DNA of 63,724 nucleotides from Bacillota bacterium (GCA_023436245.1 JAEZJZ010000069.1:1-63724), one strand, 5' to 3'. Positions 9,219 through 18,073 are shown, counted from the first letter of the stretch. The notes: generated by a model not told the origin, from the sequence alone. Numbers and translations are program-made.

Positions 9219-9276
9219 ATCTAGCCCTCCCTCATCTCACGAGGCGTTTAGTCTTAAGCTGGATTGCTACCAAGTA

Positions 9277-9999
9277 CTACTTCAGACCAAGCCAGTTGAC
9301 TCGATCAGCCGTTTCCCGGAAACAATCGGATTTGAGGAAGTCATCCGCGTATTTGGCGCTGCACATCATCGGGTGGCGGCTCGGGTAGATGGTGCCGAGC
9401 TCAATCCAAGGCATCATCGCCTGAGCCGGCTTGCCCCAGAGAAACCAAGCCAAATCGCCTTCCGCTGTGGAAATGTACTGCAACAAATCCTGCATGAAAT
9501 TCAACCAGATCGCTCGGTGCAGCAGTGGCTCGCCCTTGACTGTCAGACAGGTATTCAGCAACAACACGCCTTGCTCCTCCCAATCGGCGAAAAGCCTGTC
9601 CGGTGGCAGCAGCTTCCACTCCCCTCGGGCTATCTGCTCCCTGATGGCGACAAAGGAGGGTATCTGATCATAGTGCTCGATCTGCCGGTCAGTCCGGTAC
9701 AGCAGCCGCAGGATGTTGCGCAATGACGTTTGGGCAAAGGGAGTGAGCCAGGAGTGTAACCCACCCACCTCAAAGGCTCGCCCGGTGGCCACGCCCGGCT
9801 CCGGATACGGATCCTGCCCTAGGATGACGACCCGCAAGCGTTGCAGGTCCAGCCGCAAGAAGCGCAGTACCCGATCAGGCGCAGGATCGTAGCCATCGCC
9901 CAACTGGTGCCTGATTGAGGCCAGCTGGGCCAAACGATCGGCATCCAGGAAGCTGGACCAGGAAGGGTGCACGTTTATCGCCAGCCAATCGTTATCCAT
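9277..9999 (-). CDS. ung: Uracil-DNA glycosylase-like protein
   Basis: Protein of 240 aa with the UDG fold. The water-activating motif is GQDPYP (about 59-64), LLLNTCLTV is the strand that carries the uracil-specific Asn, and the DNA-intercalation motif reads HPMMCS where typical family 1 enzymes have HPSPLS. Expected role: removal of uracil from DNA in base excision repair. The altered second motif and PYP in place of PYH mark a divergent branch. ATG 9999 is used; an in-frame TTG at 10002 is equally close to GAGGG. The Cys-rich and DUF3810 genes follow on the same strand. Confidence 0.85.
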   Translation of the reverse strand: MDNDWLAINVHPSWSSFLDADRLAQLASIRHQLGDGYDPAPDRVLRFLRLDLQRLRVVILGQDPYPEPGVATGRAFEVGGLHSWLTPFAQTSLRNILRLLYRTDRQIEHYDQIPSFVAIREQIARGEWKLLPPDRLFADWEEQGVLLLNTCLTVKGEPLLHRAIWLNFMQDLLQYISTAEGDLAWFLWGKPAQAMMPWIELGTIYPSRHPMMCSAKYADDFLKSDCFRETADRVNWLGLK

Positions 10000-10081
10000 C
10001 AACCAGATCGCCCTCTTTCGTGCAATATTATAGCATTTGGTCTATATTGATGATGATATCTCATTTTGAGGAGTGAATGGC

Positions 10082-10402
10082 GTGGAAGAACGAAACCGTT
10101 TGGCGGTGCTCTGGACTAGTCCGGATAGAGAGGTGGCTCTGAAGATGGTCTTTATGTACACCTTGAACTCCAAGCTGAACGGTTGGTGGGATCAGGTAGA
10201 GGTGGTGGCCTGCAAAGCCTGCAGTGACGCGTACGGGGTTTCGGAGCAACTGGCTGCTCTCGGTGCGGTGGTCAAGTTCATGGGGCTGCCGCAGCAACTC
10301 GCCAGAGTTGCGATCTCAATAAAGCGATTCTTGCTTGTCAAGAATCGGCCTGTACCGCTTATCCAGATGCTGCAATCCGGCTGGACGCAGTTGACGGTCT
10401 AG
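10082..10402 (+). CDS. DsrE-family-like protein with altered interior
   Basis: Protein of 106 aa. The start (MEERNRLAVLW, then VALKMVFMYTLNSKLNGWW) and the CKAC..YGVSEQL..LG..VKFMG segment match anaerobe DsrE-like proteins as I recall them. Two features are odd. The stretch that normally links WWD to CKAC (about 30 residues) is missing. About 22 residues (QQLARV to PVP) are inserted between VKFMGLP and MLQSGW, and their DNA contains a 9-bp hairpin at 10325-10347. GTG 10082 has GAGGAG eight bases upstream. Function uncertain: sulfur relay or a remodelled non-functional copy. Confidence 0.65.
   Translation: MEERNRLAVLWTSPDREVALKMVFMYTLNSKLNGWWDQVEVVACKACSDAYGVSEQLAALGAVVKFMGLPQQLARVAISIKRFLLVKNRPVPLIQMLQSGWTQLTV
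10325..10347. repeat. Inverted repeat inside the DsrE-like gene
   Basis: CGATTCTTG (10325-10333) and CAAGAATCG (10339-10347) with a 5-nt loop, located in the segment absent from family members as remembered. Confidence 0.6.
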
Positions 10403-10416
10403 CCAGGGGAACAATG

Positions 10417-10995
10417 TCACCTTTGCCTGCCTCCGTTTCGCCACTGGTTGTGCCAGGTCATGCCCTGAGTGCGGTTCTTGCGCTCGGCATCCTGCTGCAT
10501 TTCTCTGAGCATTGCCTCCCAGGCTGCCCGAGTCGGCTTTTGGGCTGCCCACTGCTTCTCATACTCAGGCCAGAGACCGCGGTCCGATTCCACATACAGG
10601 CGAACCTGAGTCAGTCCGCGATTTGAGGAGAAGGCGCCCAGCTGCGCTTTGTCCGCGAACACCTGGTGATGCTCGCGCTCACAAGCCTCGCACTTGTCGA
10701 TGCGGTCGATGATCGGTGGGGTTGACCCGTCCGGTAGCCAGATCGATTCCATCAGCACTCTGTCCGTACCGATGAGCAAGCCGCCGCAGACCGGGCAGTG
10801 CGGCGCGTGTAGTACAGTGCGCCAGCGTCGGACTGTGCTCACAATGTTGGCCCCGCCCAGTGCAAAGGCAACTGCGGACAACAATCCCAGACGCCAGTCA
10901 TAGCTGGGAAACAGCCTGAACAGATAGGCTATTCCGGTCAGGGCTAGCGTAACCCAGGCGACCAGCTGCAGCCCCATTTGCGGACCTGTTGACAT
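10417..10995 (-). CDS. Zinc-ribbon membrane protein, paralogue 1
   Basis: Protein of 192 aa with two N-terminal TM helices (about 8-28 and 36-56), then a cytosolic zinc-ribbon-like pair HCPVCGG (about 68) and CEACEREHHQVF (about 103), and a basic C-terminus ending in a QQDAERKNR..GM segment. It shares this architecture and the C-terminal pattern with the gene upstream (11044-11691), so the two are tandem paralogues. No known family recognised. ATG 10995 is preferred over GTG 11001 for spacing to AAGGG. Confidence 0.65.
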   Translation of the reverse strand: MSTGPQMGLQLVAWVTLALTGIAYLFRLFPSYDWRLGLLSAVAFALGGANIVSTVRRWRTVLHAPHCPVCGGLLIGTDRVLMESIWLPDGSTPPIIDRIDKCEACEREHHQVFADKAQLGAFSSNRGLTQVRLYVESDRGLWPEYEKQWAAQKPTRAAWEAMLREMQQDAERKNRTQGMTWHNQWRNGGRQR

Positions 10996-11014
10996 CGTCA
11001 CACACCCTTTCCTG

Positions 11015-11039
11015 GAACGGGGGGACAGTCCCCTCGTTC
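11015..11039. repeat. REP-like GGGGAC dyad between paralogues
   Basis: Two 12-base arms around one central base (11015-11026 and 11028-11039), one mismatch, core GGGGACAGTCCCC. It shares the GGGGAC core with elements at 34401 and 59920. Confidence 0.55.
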
Positions 11040-11043
11040 TAAG

Positions 11044-11691
11044 TCAGTCTCGCTCCCGGGGCAGTTCCATGCCGTGCTCCCGGTTCTTTTTGCTTGCCTC
11101 TTGCTGCGAGCGCCTGAGCAGTTGCTCCCATTCCGGTCGAGTCATGCTCGGCTTGTGTGGTCTAGAGTCCAGCTCGGACACCAGTTGCTCGATCTCTGCA
11201 TCCGTCTTATTGGCGTGCAGGCGCAGATGCCTGATTCTGCCGTCATAGAGCAGCACGCCAGCCGCATCAGGCAGCGCTGGCGGCACGATGGGTCCCGGCT
11301 CACCAGTGGCCGCAAAGACGTGGTGATGCTGCCTTCCGCATGACTCGCAGGTGGACACTCTATCCACGATGGCAGATAGCGTATCCACCCCTTCCGCCGA
11401 GGCAGGGCGCAGAGTTTCTTCCTGCATCGAGAACAGCCCGCCACAAACTGGACATTTTGGCGCCAGTCGTAGCTTATGCCAACGGGCGGCGATGGGGATT
11501 GCCTCTGACACTGCCAGCACTAGCACCAACAACGAGATGACCCCGCCCCACCAATGGTAGATGCGGACCGCCTGCCCAATCACCAGATAGCCGCCAGCCA
11601 GACAGGCGATGAGCAGGCAGATCATGAATTTACGGACAGCGCCTCTGGCTTCCTGACGTTGTGATTGACGCTTTTCCTCCTGAAGTGCCAT
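11044..11691 (-). CDS. Zinc-ribbon membrane protein, paralogue 2
   Basis: Protein of 215 aa: basic N-terminus, two TM helices (about 22-43 and 47-66), zinc-ribbon-like KCPVCGG (about 80) and CESCGRQHHHVFA (about 112), and a C-terminal helix ending QQEASKKNREHGM, nearly the same as in the downstream paralogue. The Cys pairs and shared tail suggest a common origin by tandem duplication. Function unknown. ATG 11691 is used because AAGGGG lies seven to eight bases upstream; ATG 11697 is too close. Confidence 0.65.
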   Translation of the reverse strand: MALQEEKRQSQRQEARGAVRKFMICLLIACLAGGYLVIGQAVRIYHWWGGVISLLVLVLAVSEAIPIAARWHKLRLAPKCPVCGGLFSMQEETLRPASAEGVDTLSAIVDRVSTCESCGRQHHHVFAATGEPGPIVPPALPDAAGVLLYDGRIRHLRLHANKTDAEIEQLVSELDSRPHKPSMTRPEWEQLLRRSQQEASKKNREHGMELPRERD

Positions 11692-11858
11692 TTCCATTCC
11701 CCCTTACCATTAATACGTCTGGTGCGGCCCATCGGTTGCCAATCAATTACAGGCGAGAGCAGCAAGAAACAGTTCGATAGCAGGAAGAATTACAGAGGAT
11801 AGCGAGACTCGGCCTCGAATAAGTATTCTGAAGATTACTTGTACGAGGAGGGAATCTG

Positions 11859-13238
11859 GTGGAAAGCAAATCTCAGAACTGTATTGACCGACAGATTATT
11901 GGCGATCTCTATCTGTCCCGGGAAGGCGCCAAGTTCGTCGAGGACTTGGTCAACGGGTACGGCGCCCGCTTTGGCGGGTCGGACGAAGAGCGGGCAGCTG
12001 CCGAGTTCATCCGCGCCAAGCTGGAGAGTTTCGGCGTGGACAAAGCCTGGACTGAACCATTTGAATGCATGGGCTGGACCAGACGGGAGACCAAGTTGAC
12101 GGTAGTCGGGCCGGTGGAGCAGGAGATGGATTGCATTGCCCTGCCTTTCTGCCCACCGGGAACGGTCGAGGCTCCGCTTGTGTTTCTGGGTGATGGCGAT
12201 CCGCAGACCTATGCCGACAATCGCGATCGGTTGAAGGGAGCAATCGCCATGGTCACCACGGCCACTCCGCGCTACTACCATCGCGGCATGCATCGCGGCG
12301 AGAAGCTTGGTCGCGCCCTGGAGGCCGGGGCCATCGGCTTCATCTGGATGCGCGGCGAGCCAGGTGGGCTGCCTGAGACCGGCTCCGCTCGGTTCAATCA
12401 GGCCTGTGAGGTCCCGGCCATCTCAGTCTCCTTCGAGACTGGCCACGAGATGTTGCGCATCGGGCGGCAGGGAGAGCTGATGGTGCGCATCGAGTCGACC
12501 AATGAAGTGCATCCAGTGACGTCCTACAACGTGATTGGCGAAATCACCGGACGGGAGAAACCAGAAGAGATCATCGTGATCGGCGGGCATTACGACGGTC
12601 ATGACATCAACCAGTCTGCCAACGATAACGGTGCCGGCACTGCCGTGGTGGTGGAAGCCGCCCGCGCCTTGGCAGTTCACAAGGAGCAGATCGGTCGCAC
12701 CATTCGTTTCATCGCCTTCGCCCAGGAGGAGATGGGCTTGATCGGTTCCGAGAGCTATGTCAAGCAGCATCTGCATGAACACCACGTGTTCATGATCAAC
12801 ACCGATGGCGCCGGACGGGGCACCAGGGCTAACTTCAGCCTGCAGAACTGGTCCGAAGCCACCTCGTTCTTCAAGCAGATGCTCGGACAGATGTTCGAGT
12901 CGCAGGTGAGCGTCGGCGACAGTGTCAGCCTCTATTCCGACATGTATAACTTCGCCTGCCGCGGCATTCCATCCTCTACCTACTCCTCCTCAGATCCAGT
13001 GACTGGAGGAGCGCCGCGCGGCTATGGGCATACCTATTGGGATACGCTGGATAAGTTGAACCCGAAGGGCATTCAGAGCGACGCCATCATTCTGGCTCGC
13101 CTTTTGCTCCGTCTGGCCACTCTGGAGGAACTGCCGCTCAAGCACAAGACGCCGGCGGAGTTCGGCCGCAGGCTGAAGGAGATGGGCTTTGACCAGATCC
13201 TGCGCTACGAGCTGCGTGCCGTTCCGGGCGAGGAGTAG
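11859..13238 (+). CDS. M28-family metallopeptidase with PA-like insert
   Basis: Protein of 459 aa, no signal peptide, so probably cytosolic. The C-terminal half carries the five zinc ligands of the M28 aminopeptidase family in order: GGHYDGHD (about 242), NDNGAG (about 255), QEEMG (about 288), NTDGAG (about 315) and YGHTYWDT (about 390). The region about 90-210 resembles the PA domain often inserted in M28 enzymes. Expected reaction: removal of N-terminal residues from peptides. The GTG start has GGAGGG upstream. It converges on glnS with a shared terminator. Confidence 0.88.
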   Translation: MESKSQNCIDRQIIGDLYLSREGAKFVEDLVNGYGARFGGSDEERAAAEFIRAKLESFGVDKAWTEPFECMGWTRRETKLTVVGPVEQEMDCIALPFCPPGTVEAPLVFLGDGDPQTYADNRDRLKGAIAMVTTATPRYYHRGMHRGEKLGRALEAGAIGFIWMRGEPGGLPETGSARFNQACEVPAISVSFETGHEMLRIGRQGELMVRIESTNEVHPVTSYNVIGEITGREKPEEIIVIGGHYDGHDINQSANDNGAGTAVVVEAARALAVHKEQIGRTIRFIAFAQEEMGLIGSESYVKQHLHEHHVFMINTDGAGRGTRANFSLQNWSEATSFFKQMLGQMFESQVSVGDSVSLYSDMYNFACRGIPSSTYSSSDPVTGGAPRGYGHTYWDTLDKLNPKGIQSDAIILARLLLRLATLEELPLKHKTPAEFGRRLKEMGFDQILRYELRAVPGEE

Positions 13239-13284
13239 CATCTCCGCCATATCTGGGTCACAACCAAAGACTGTTGCAGGCAAA

Positions 13285-13316
13285 CAGGCCTCTCGCATGG
13301 GCGAGAGGCCTGTTTT
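13285..13316. terminator. Bidirectional terminator, M28 peptidase / glnS
   Basis: Perfect 12-bp stem (13285-13296 with 13301-13312), loop ATGG, then TTTT on the plus strand. Confidence 0.85.
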
Positions 13317-13335
13317 ATCCTATTCCTTGTTCAGC

Positions 13336-15045
13336 TTACTGCTGCTGTTGGGCCTTGGCCCAGGTATCGCGCAAGCCAACGATCTTGTTGAAGACAGGGT
13401 GCCCTTCGCGGCTGTCCACCGGGTCAGCGTGGAAGTAACCCTGCCGCAGGAACTGGAACTTGTCGCCCGGCTTGGCGGCCGCCAAACTTGGTTCCACTAA
13501 GCAACCCTCCAGGATCTGCAGCGAGTTCGGATTGAGCCTGTCCGTGAAATCCTGGCCCTCCGGTACGTCATCCGGATTAGGTACTGTGAACAACTGGTCG
13601 TAGAGACGTACCACGGCCGGCACTGCGTGCGAAGCGCTGACCCAATGGGCCGTCGCCTTCACCTTGCGGTTAGCTCCTGCTTCGCCGCTCTTGGAATCTG
13701 GGTCGTAGCTGCAGCGGAGCAGCGTGATCTTGCCCGCTTCATCCTTCTCTACGCTTTCGCACTTGATGATGTAGGCGCCTTTCAGCCGCATTTCTCGGCC
13801 GGGAGCCAGGCGGAAAAACTTCTTGGCTGGCTCCTCCATGAAGTCTTCCTGCTCGATGTAGAGCTCGCGGGAGAAGGGAACCTGGCGGTTGCCGGCGGCC
13901 GGATCCTCGGGGTTGTTCTCGACTTCCAACCACTCAACCTGTCCCTCGGGGTAATTCTCCAGCACCACCTTGAGCGGCTGTAAGACCGCCATCATCCGGG
14001 GGGAGTGTGCGTTCAGGTCTTCCCGCAGGCAATGCTCCAGGAAGCCAGCTTCCAGCATGGTGTTGCTGCGCGAGACGCCGATCCGCTCCGAGAAGGCGCG
14101 CAGAGCGGCAGCCGTGTATCCGCGGCGACGCAACCCAACGATGGTCGGCATGCGCGGATCATCCCAACCGGAAACGTGGCCTTCTTCCACCAGGCGCCGC
14201 AGTTTGCGCTTGCTCATCACGTTGCCGGTGACCGACCAACGACCGAACTCGATCTGTTTCGGGCGGCCTTGTACTCCCGGTCGGCTGTAGTCCACGTTCT
14301 CCAGGAACCAGCGATATAGTTCGTTGTGATCAGCGTACTCAATGGAACAGAGAGAGTGGGTGATACTCTCCAATGCATCCGACAGTGGGTGCGAGTAGTC
14401 ATACATCGGGTAGATGCACCACTTGTCGCCCGTGCGATGGTGGTGGGCGTGCCGGATGCGATAAAGAACGGGGTCACGCATATTGATGTTGCCGGAGGCC
14501 ATGTCGATCTTGGCGCGCAGCACCTTGCTGCCGTCAGCAAATTCCCCGTCCTTCATTCGCTCAAACAGATCCAGATTTTCTTCCACTGCCCGATCGCGAT
14601 AGGGGCTGTTCTTTCCCGGCTCGGTCAGGGTGCCGCGGTATTCACGGATTTCGTCGCCGGACAGGTCATCCACGTAGGCCAGGCCCTTGTTGATCAACTG
14701 CTTGGCAAACTCGTAGAGGTCATCAAAGTAGTCCGAGCAGAAGAACAGGCGGTCCTCCCAGTCCACGCCCAGCCACTTGATGTTCTCAATGATCCCTTCC
14801 ACGAACTCGGTCTCTTCTTTTACCGGGTTGGTGTCGTCGAAGCGCAGGTTGAATTGGCCGCCGTAAGACGACGCGATGCCATAGTTCAGCAGGATGGCCA
14901 AGGCGTGCCCGATGTGCAAGTAGCCATTCGGCTCCGGCGGGAACCTGGTGTGCACGCGACCGTCATTCCAGCCTTGGGCAATATCCTCATCGATGATGTG
15001 GCGAATGAAATTGCTGCTCTCCGTCTCATTGCTGGCCAAGATCAA
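13336..15045 (-). CDS. glnS: Glutaminyl-tRNA synthetase
   Basis: Protein of 569 aa, usual length for bacterial GlnRS. Class I motifs: PPEPNGYLHIGHA (HIGH at about 43) and VMSKRKL (KMSKS-type, about 278); the C-terminal anticodon-binding beta barrels are complete. It charges tRNA-Gln directly with glutamine. The start is TTG at 15045, supported by AAGGA five bases upstream. Many Firmicutes lack GlnRS and use GluRS plus the amidotransferase GatCAB, so this gene points to a clade that has acquired or kept GlnRS. Confidence 0.95.
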   Translation of the reverse strand: MILASNETESSNFIRHIIDEDIAQGWNDGRVHTRFPPEPNGYLHIGHALAILLNYGIASSYGGQFNLRFDDTNPVKEETEFVEGIIENIKWLGVDWEDRLFFCSDYFDDLYEFAKQLINKGLAYVDDLSGDEIREYRGTLTEPGKNSPYRDRAVEENLDLFERMKDGEFADGSKVLRAKIDMASGNINMRDPVLYRIRHAHHHRTGDKWCIYPMYDYSHPLSDALESITHSLCSIEYADHNELYRWFLENVDYSRPGVQGRPKQIEFGRWSVTGNVMSKRKLRRLVEEGHVSGWDDPRMPTIVGLRRRGYTAAALRAFSERIGVSRSNTMLEAGFLEHCLREDLNAHSPRMMAVLQPLKVVLENYPEGQVEWLEVENNPEDPAAGNRQVPFSRELYIEQEDFMEEPAKKFFRLAPGREMRLKGAYIIKCESVEKDEAGKITLLRCSYDPDSKSGEAGANRKVKATAHWVSASHAVPAVVRLYDQLFTVPNPDDVPEGQDFTDRLNPNSLQILEGCLVEPSLAAAKPGDKFQFLRQGYFHADPVDSREGHPVFNKIVGLRDTWAKAQQQQ

Positions 15046-15076
15046 TCACTTCCTTAACATAAGCTTGCTTGGACTA

Positions 15077-15105
15077 TTTATAGCACATGCTGGGGTTCGG
15101 TTCAA
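15077..15105 (-). promoter_or_regulatory. Promoter for glnS
   Basis: On the reverse strand: -35 TTGAAC (15105-15100), 17-bp spacer, extended -10 TGC-TATAAA (TATAAA 15082-15077). Confidence 0.7.
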
Positions 15106-15311
15106 TACAACCCTCGCAGAATCCGGGTTGTTCGGCACTTGTTGCTCTTTCTATTCTACGCTGGGTGCCACCGTCCTAAACCTGATCAGGATCAAATTAC
15201 CAACTAGCAGGCAGTGTTCTGAGTGTGCTAGCTGCCCCGCCTGCTCGCAGGTGCGCCTCAGCTAAAGGACGGCTCGCAGTCGACGCGGCGTGGATCAGCT
15301 GCGCAGATCTC

Positions 15312-15322
15312 TGTGCTATACT
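15312..15322 (+). promoter_or_regulatory. Extended -10 for the LytTR/HK operon
   Basis: TGTGC-TATACT (TATACT 15317-15322) with no good -35, as expected for an extended -10 or activated promoter. Confidence 0.4.
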
Positions 15323-15362
15323 GAATGAGTTGGGGGAGTTGTCCAGAGAGAGGGTGTTTTTG

Positions 15363-16082
15363 ATGCCCATCAAGATCGGTATCTGCGACGACCAGGTAGA
15401 GGACACGCGGACATTGGCGGCAGCCCTGCTCGCCTACGAGCCATCATTTCAGATTGCTACTTATGCCAGCGGAGAGTCCCTGCTCATGGACTGTTGCGAC
15501 GATGGCTCGCAGTTTGATCTGCTCTTTCTGGACATTTACATGCCCGGTTTGGGCGGGCTTGCGGTCGCTGGCAAGCTGCGCCTCTGCGCACCGGATACCA
15601 AGATTATTCTATTTTCCTCCAGCAATGAGCATTATCCGGAAGCATACGATTTGTTTGCTTTCAACTATCTGGTCAAGCCGCTCAACCGGGATAAACTGCA
15701 GCGCGTGCTGGATCAGGCATTGGCCGAGATTGACAAACAGCGCGAGCAGCAGATCAGCATCAGCTACAAAGGGACAACCTATCGCTTGCGCTCTCGAGAT
15801 ATTCTCTACCTTGAAAGCAGTGACAAGATCATCTTCCTCTACTTTGCGGACAGAAACAGGCTGCAATGTTACGCCAAGTTGGACGACATCTTGGCTCAAC
15901 TACCTGCTGAGACCTTCATTCGCTGCCATCAGAGCTATGCCGTGAACGCTATTCACGTGACCGAAATGGCCGAAAATCATTTTCGTGTCGGTCAGGCGGC
16001 GATCAGCATTTCCAAGCGCTACCTTCGCCCCGCGCGGGAGAAGTACTTCGCCTACCTGTTCGCGCATCTGGGTGAGCGTTAG
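15363..16082 (+). CDS. LytTR-family response regulator
   Basis: Protein of 239 aa. The receiver domain (1-125) has the acidic pocket CDD near the N-terminus, the phospho-acceptor Asp in LFLDIYMPG (about 57) and the conserved Lys in YLVKPL (about 104). A LytTR DNA-binding domain follows (about 130-235, from ISISYKG to ISKRYL). LytTR regulators (AgrA, LytR, NatR) bind paired 9-bp direct repeats about 21 bp apart. The start is ATG 15363 with GAGGG eight bases upstream; the longer open frame upstream lacks a site. The kinase gene follows one base after the stop. Likely targets are discussed at 18074-18105. Confidence 0.92.
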   Translation: MPIKIGICDDQVEDTRTLAAALLAYEPSFQIATYASGESLLMDCCDDGSQFDLLFLDIYMPGLGGLAVAGKLRLCAPDTKIILFSSSNEHYPEAYDLFAFNYLVKPLNRDKLQRVLDQALAEIDKQREQQISISYKGTTYRLRSRDILYLESSDKIIFLYFADRNRLQCYAKLDDILAQLPAETFIRCHQSYAVNAIHVTEMAENHFRVGQAAISISKRYLRPAREKYFAYLFAHLGER

Positions 16083-16083
16083 G

Positions 16084-18018
16084 ATGAGTACGACGAGACA
16101 GCGACGGGGGTTGTTCAGCGTTGGCACTCTGATCCTGGTGATCTTCTGCATGAACTTACCAGTACTTCACGCCCATTACTACCACCAACTCACGGGAGCT
16201 CCCAGGGCGGAGCATGGCGTGATCGACCTTGCGAGTAACCGGTTGAACCGGGAACGAGTCTATCTGGAAGGGCAGTGGGCGTTCTACTGGCAGCGCTTGA
16301 TCGCCAGCCAACCTGCTTCCTCGGTCGAACCAGATCTGGAGCTCTTGGTTCCAGAGGAATGGTCGAGCTACGAGCTGGCGGGTGCCAACTTGCCAGCCGG
16401 TGGCTACGGCAGCTACCAACTGACCATCACCGGCTTGCAGTATGCTGCTCCGCTTTCGCTCTCGGTGCCTGACTTCGGTGGAGCATACCGGGCATATGTC
16501 GATGGACAGCTCGCCGCCGAGAGCGGCAGGCTATCCACGCAGCTGAGTCAAGTCTTCACCTCTCCGCGCGCACAGTTGTACCCTGTCGAGCTCTCTCCGG
16601 GTGCAACGCATCAGGTTGTGATCGAGGTAGCTACGACCCGCTTTTCGGGCCTATATATGACCCCGGTATTGGACGATTATCAGCGGGCTCTGCAGAGAAA
16701 CGAGGTCAAAAACTCCGCGCGGCTGGTCCTGTTTGGCATCGCGTTCTCGTCCTTCTGCAGCCTGCTACTGATTTACCTTGTGTTTGTGCGTCGCAAACTG
16801 CGCTCCTTCTGGCTGCCTGCCATGACTTTGCTGGTGCTCGTGCGCATCATGCTCACGGCCGAGTTCTACAGTTTCTGGCAGCCCATCTGCTTCTTCAACC
16901 TCTCCTATGAAGCGACCAATGAACTGATGTATCTCGTGACCTTCGCTCTGAAGTATCTGATGATCCTTCTGATCCAGGAGCAGTGCGGCATCAAGATCAG
17001 TCTGCGAGCCAGGTTGGGTTTCCTGGTCTATTACATTCTGCTCTATTTGCTCTACTTGTTGACGCCTCCCGCCATTTACAACCAGTATCTGTCGGTGGTG
17101 GTCCCAATGCTCACCTATGCGCTGGATCTCTACCTCTTCTTTCGAGTTCACCGAGATCAGCAACAGGTCAGGAAGTTTGGATTGGTCGTCTTTTGGAGCG
17201 CCCTGATGGTCATCGTTGGCCTGACAGTGGACAGCTACTATCTCAACGGCAAGAGCTTGCTGGATACCTCTCTGGCGCTGCCGTTGCTGCTCACATGCTT
17301 CCTCTTGGTGATCAGTTGGGTGTACGCCATGCGCATTGGTGACCTCTACGATGACTTCATCGAGTCCTCTTCCCGACTGGAGGTGACTACTCGCCAGGTG
17401 ATCAGGCAGCAGGAGTATTACGCTGCGCTCAGTGAGCAGATGGACGAAATCCGGGAGATCAAGCACGACGTCAGACACTTTGTCGGCGCCATGACCAGGC
17501 TGGCCGACGAGGGCAAGTTGCCGGAGATGCGCCGGTTTCTGCACGAGTACGGGCAGCGGGTGGAGCTTGAACAGCTGCCGGTCTTCTGCCAGCACACCAT
17601 CGTCAATTCGATCATCGGCTATTACTATTTGTTGGCTAGAGCGCACGGCATAGTCTTCAATAGTCACTGTCAGATCGGTGATCAGATCAGGCTCAGCGAC
17701 AGCGATCTTTGCATCATCTTTGGCAATGCTCTGGAGAACGCCATCAACGCTTGCTGCCTGGTGACAGACAGCGACCGGCGGTTTGTCTCAATTGATGCGC
17801 AGAGGATGAAGAAGCAATGGCTGTTGAGAGTGGAGAACTCGCACGACGGTAGTCGGCTGATGCTAGATGGTCAGGGTATGCCTGTGTCTCCAGATGACGG
17901 CCTTCATCATGGCTTTGGCCTGCGCAACTTGCGCAAGGTGGTTGAATCCTATGGTGGCTTTGTCAAGATTGAGCATGATGGCCAAGTTTTCACGTTGATG
18001 GTGGCTGTCCCTGAGTAA
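16084..18018 (+). CDS. 7TM sensor histidine kinase (GHKL type)
   Basis: Protein of 644 aa. TM helix at about 10-28; extracytoplasmic beta-sandwich (about 40-205, with LEGQWAFYW and PEEWSSYE as in 7TMR-DISM extracellular domains); seven TM helices (about 212-425); coiled linker; H-box EIKHDVRHF (His about 460); GHKL ATPase with FGNALENAINAC (N-box, about 552) and HGFGLRNL (G-box, about 620). The class pairs with LytTR regulators (AgrC/NatK-like). The sensor domain fold suggests binding of a carbohydrate or other extracellular ligand. It starts one base after the regulator stop, so they form one operon. Confidence 0.9.
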   Translation: MSTTRQRRGLFSVGTLILVIFCMNLPVLHAHYYHQLTGAPRAEHGVIDLASNRLNRERVYLEGQWAFYWQRLIASQPASSVEPDLELLVPEEWSSYELAGANLPAGGYGSYQLTITGLQYAAPLSLSVPDFGGAYRAYVDGQLAAESGRLSTQLSQVFTSPRAQLYPVELSPGATHQVVIEVATTRFSGLYMTPVLDDYQRALQRNEVKNSARLVLFGIAFSSFCSLLLIYLVFVRRKLRSFWLPAMTLLVLVRIMLTAEFYSFWQPICFFNLSYEATNELMYLVTFALKYLMILLIQEQCGIKISLRARLGFLVYYILLYLLYLLTPPAIYNQYLSVVVPMLTYALDLYLFFRVHRDQQQVRKFGLVVFWSALMVIVGLTVDSYYLNGKSLLDTSLALPLLLTCFLLVISWVYAMRIGDLYDDFIESSSRLEVTTRQVIRQQEYYAALSEQMDEIREIKHDVRHFVGAMTRLADEGKLPEMRRFLHEYGQRVELEQLPVFCQHTIVNSIIGYYYLLARAHGIVFNSHCQIGDQIRLSDSDLCIIFGNALENAINACCLVTDSDRRFVSIDAQRMKKQWLLRVENSHDGSRLMLDGQGMPVSPDDGLHHGFGLRNLRKVVESYGGFVKIEHDGQVFTLMVAVPE

Positions 18019-18041
18019 TGACAGAGATTAACTAGGATAGC

Positions 18042-18071
18042 AAACTCCCTCGAAATCGGGGGAGTTTTTTT
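18042..18071 (+). terminator. Terminator after the histidine kinase
   Basis: AAACTCCC (18042-18049) pairs with GGGAGTTT (18060-18067), followed by TTTT. Its loop region contains CGAAATCGG, the reverse complement of the LytTR-like repeat found just downstream. Confidence 0.85.
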
Positions 18072-18073
18072 GA

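Larger units (their letters stand above)
15046..15362. other. Divergent intergenic region glnS / LytTR regulator
   Basis: 317 bp. It holds the glnS promoter (reverse) and, near the right end, the extended -10 for the response-regulator gene. A CCTGATCAGG palindrome lies at 15181-15190. No gene or RNA recognised. Confidence 0.6.

Noticed and set aside
15225..15362. N-terminal extension of the LytTR regulator by 46 residues
   Set aside because: No ribosome binding site upstream; the receiver domain starts normally at ATG 15363, which has a good site.
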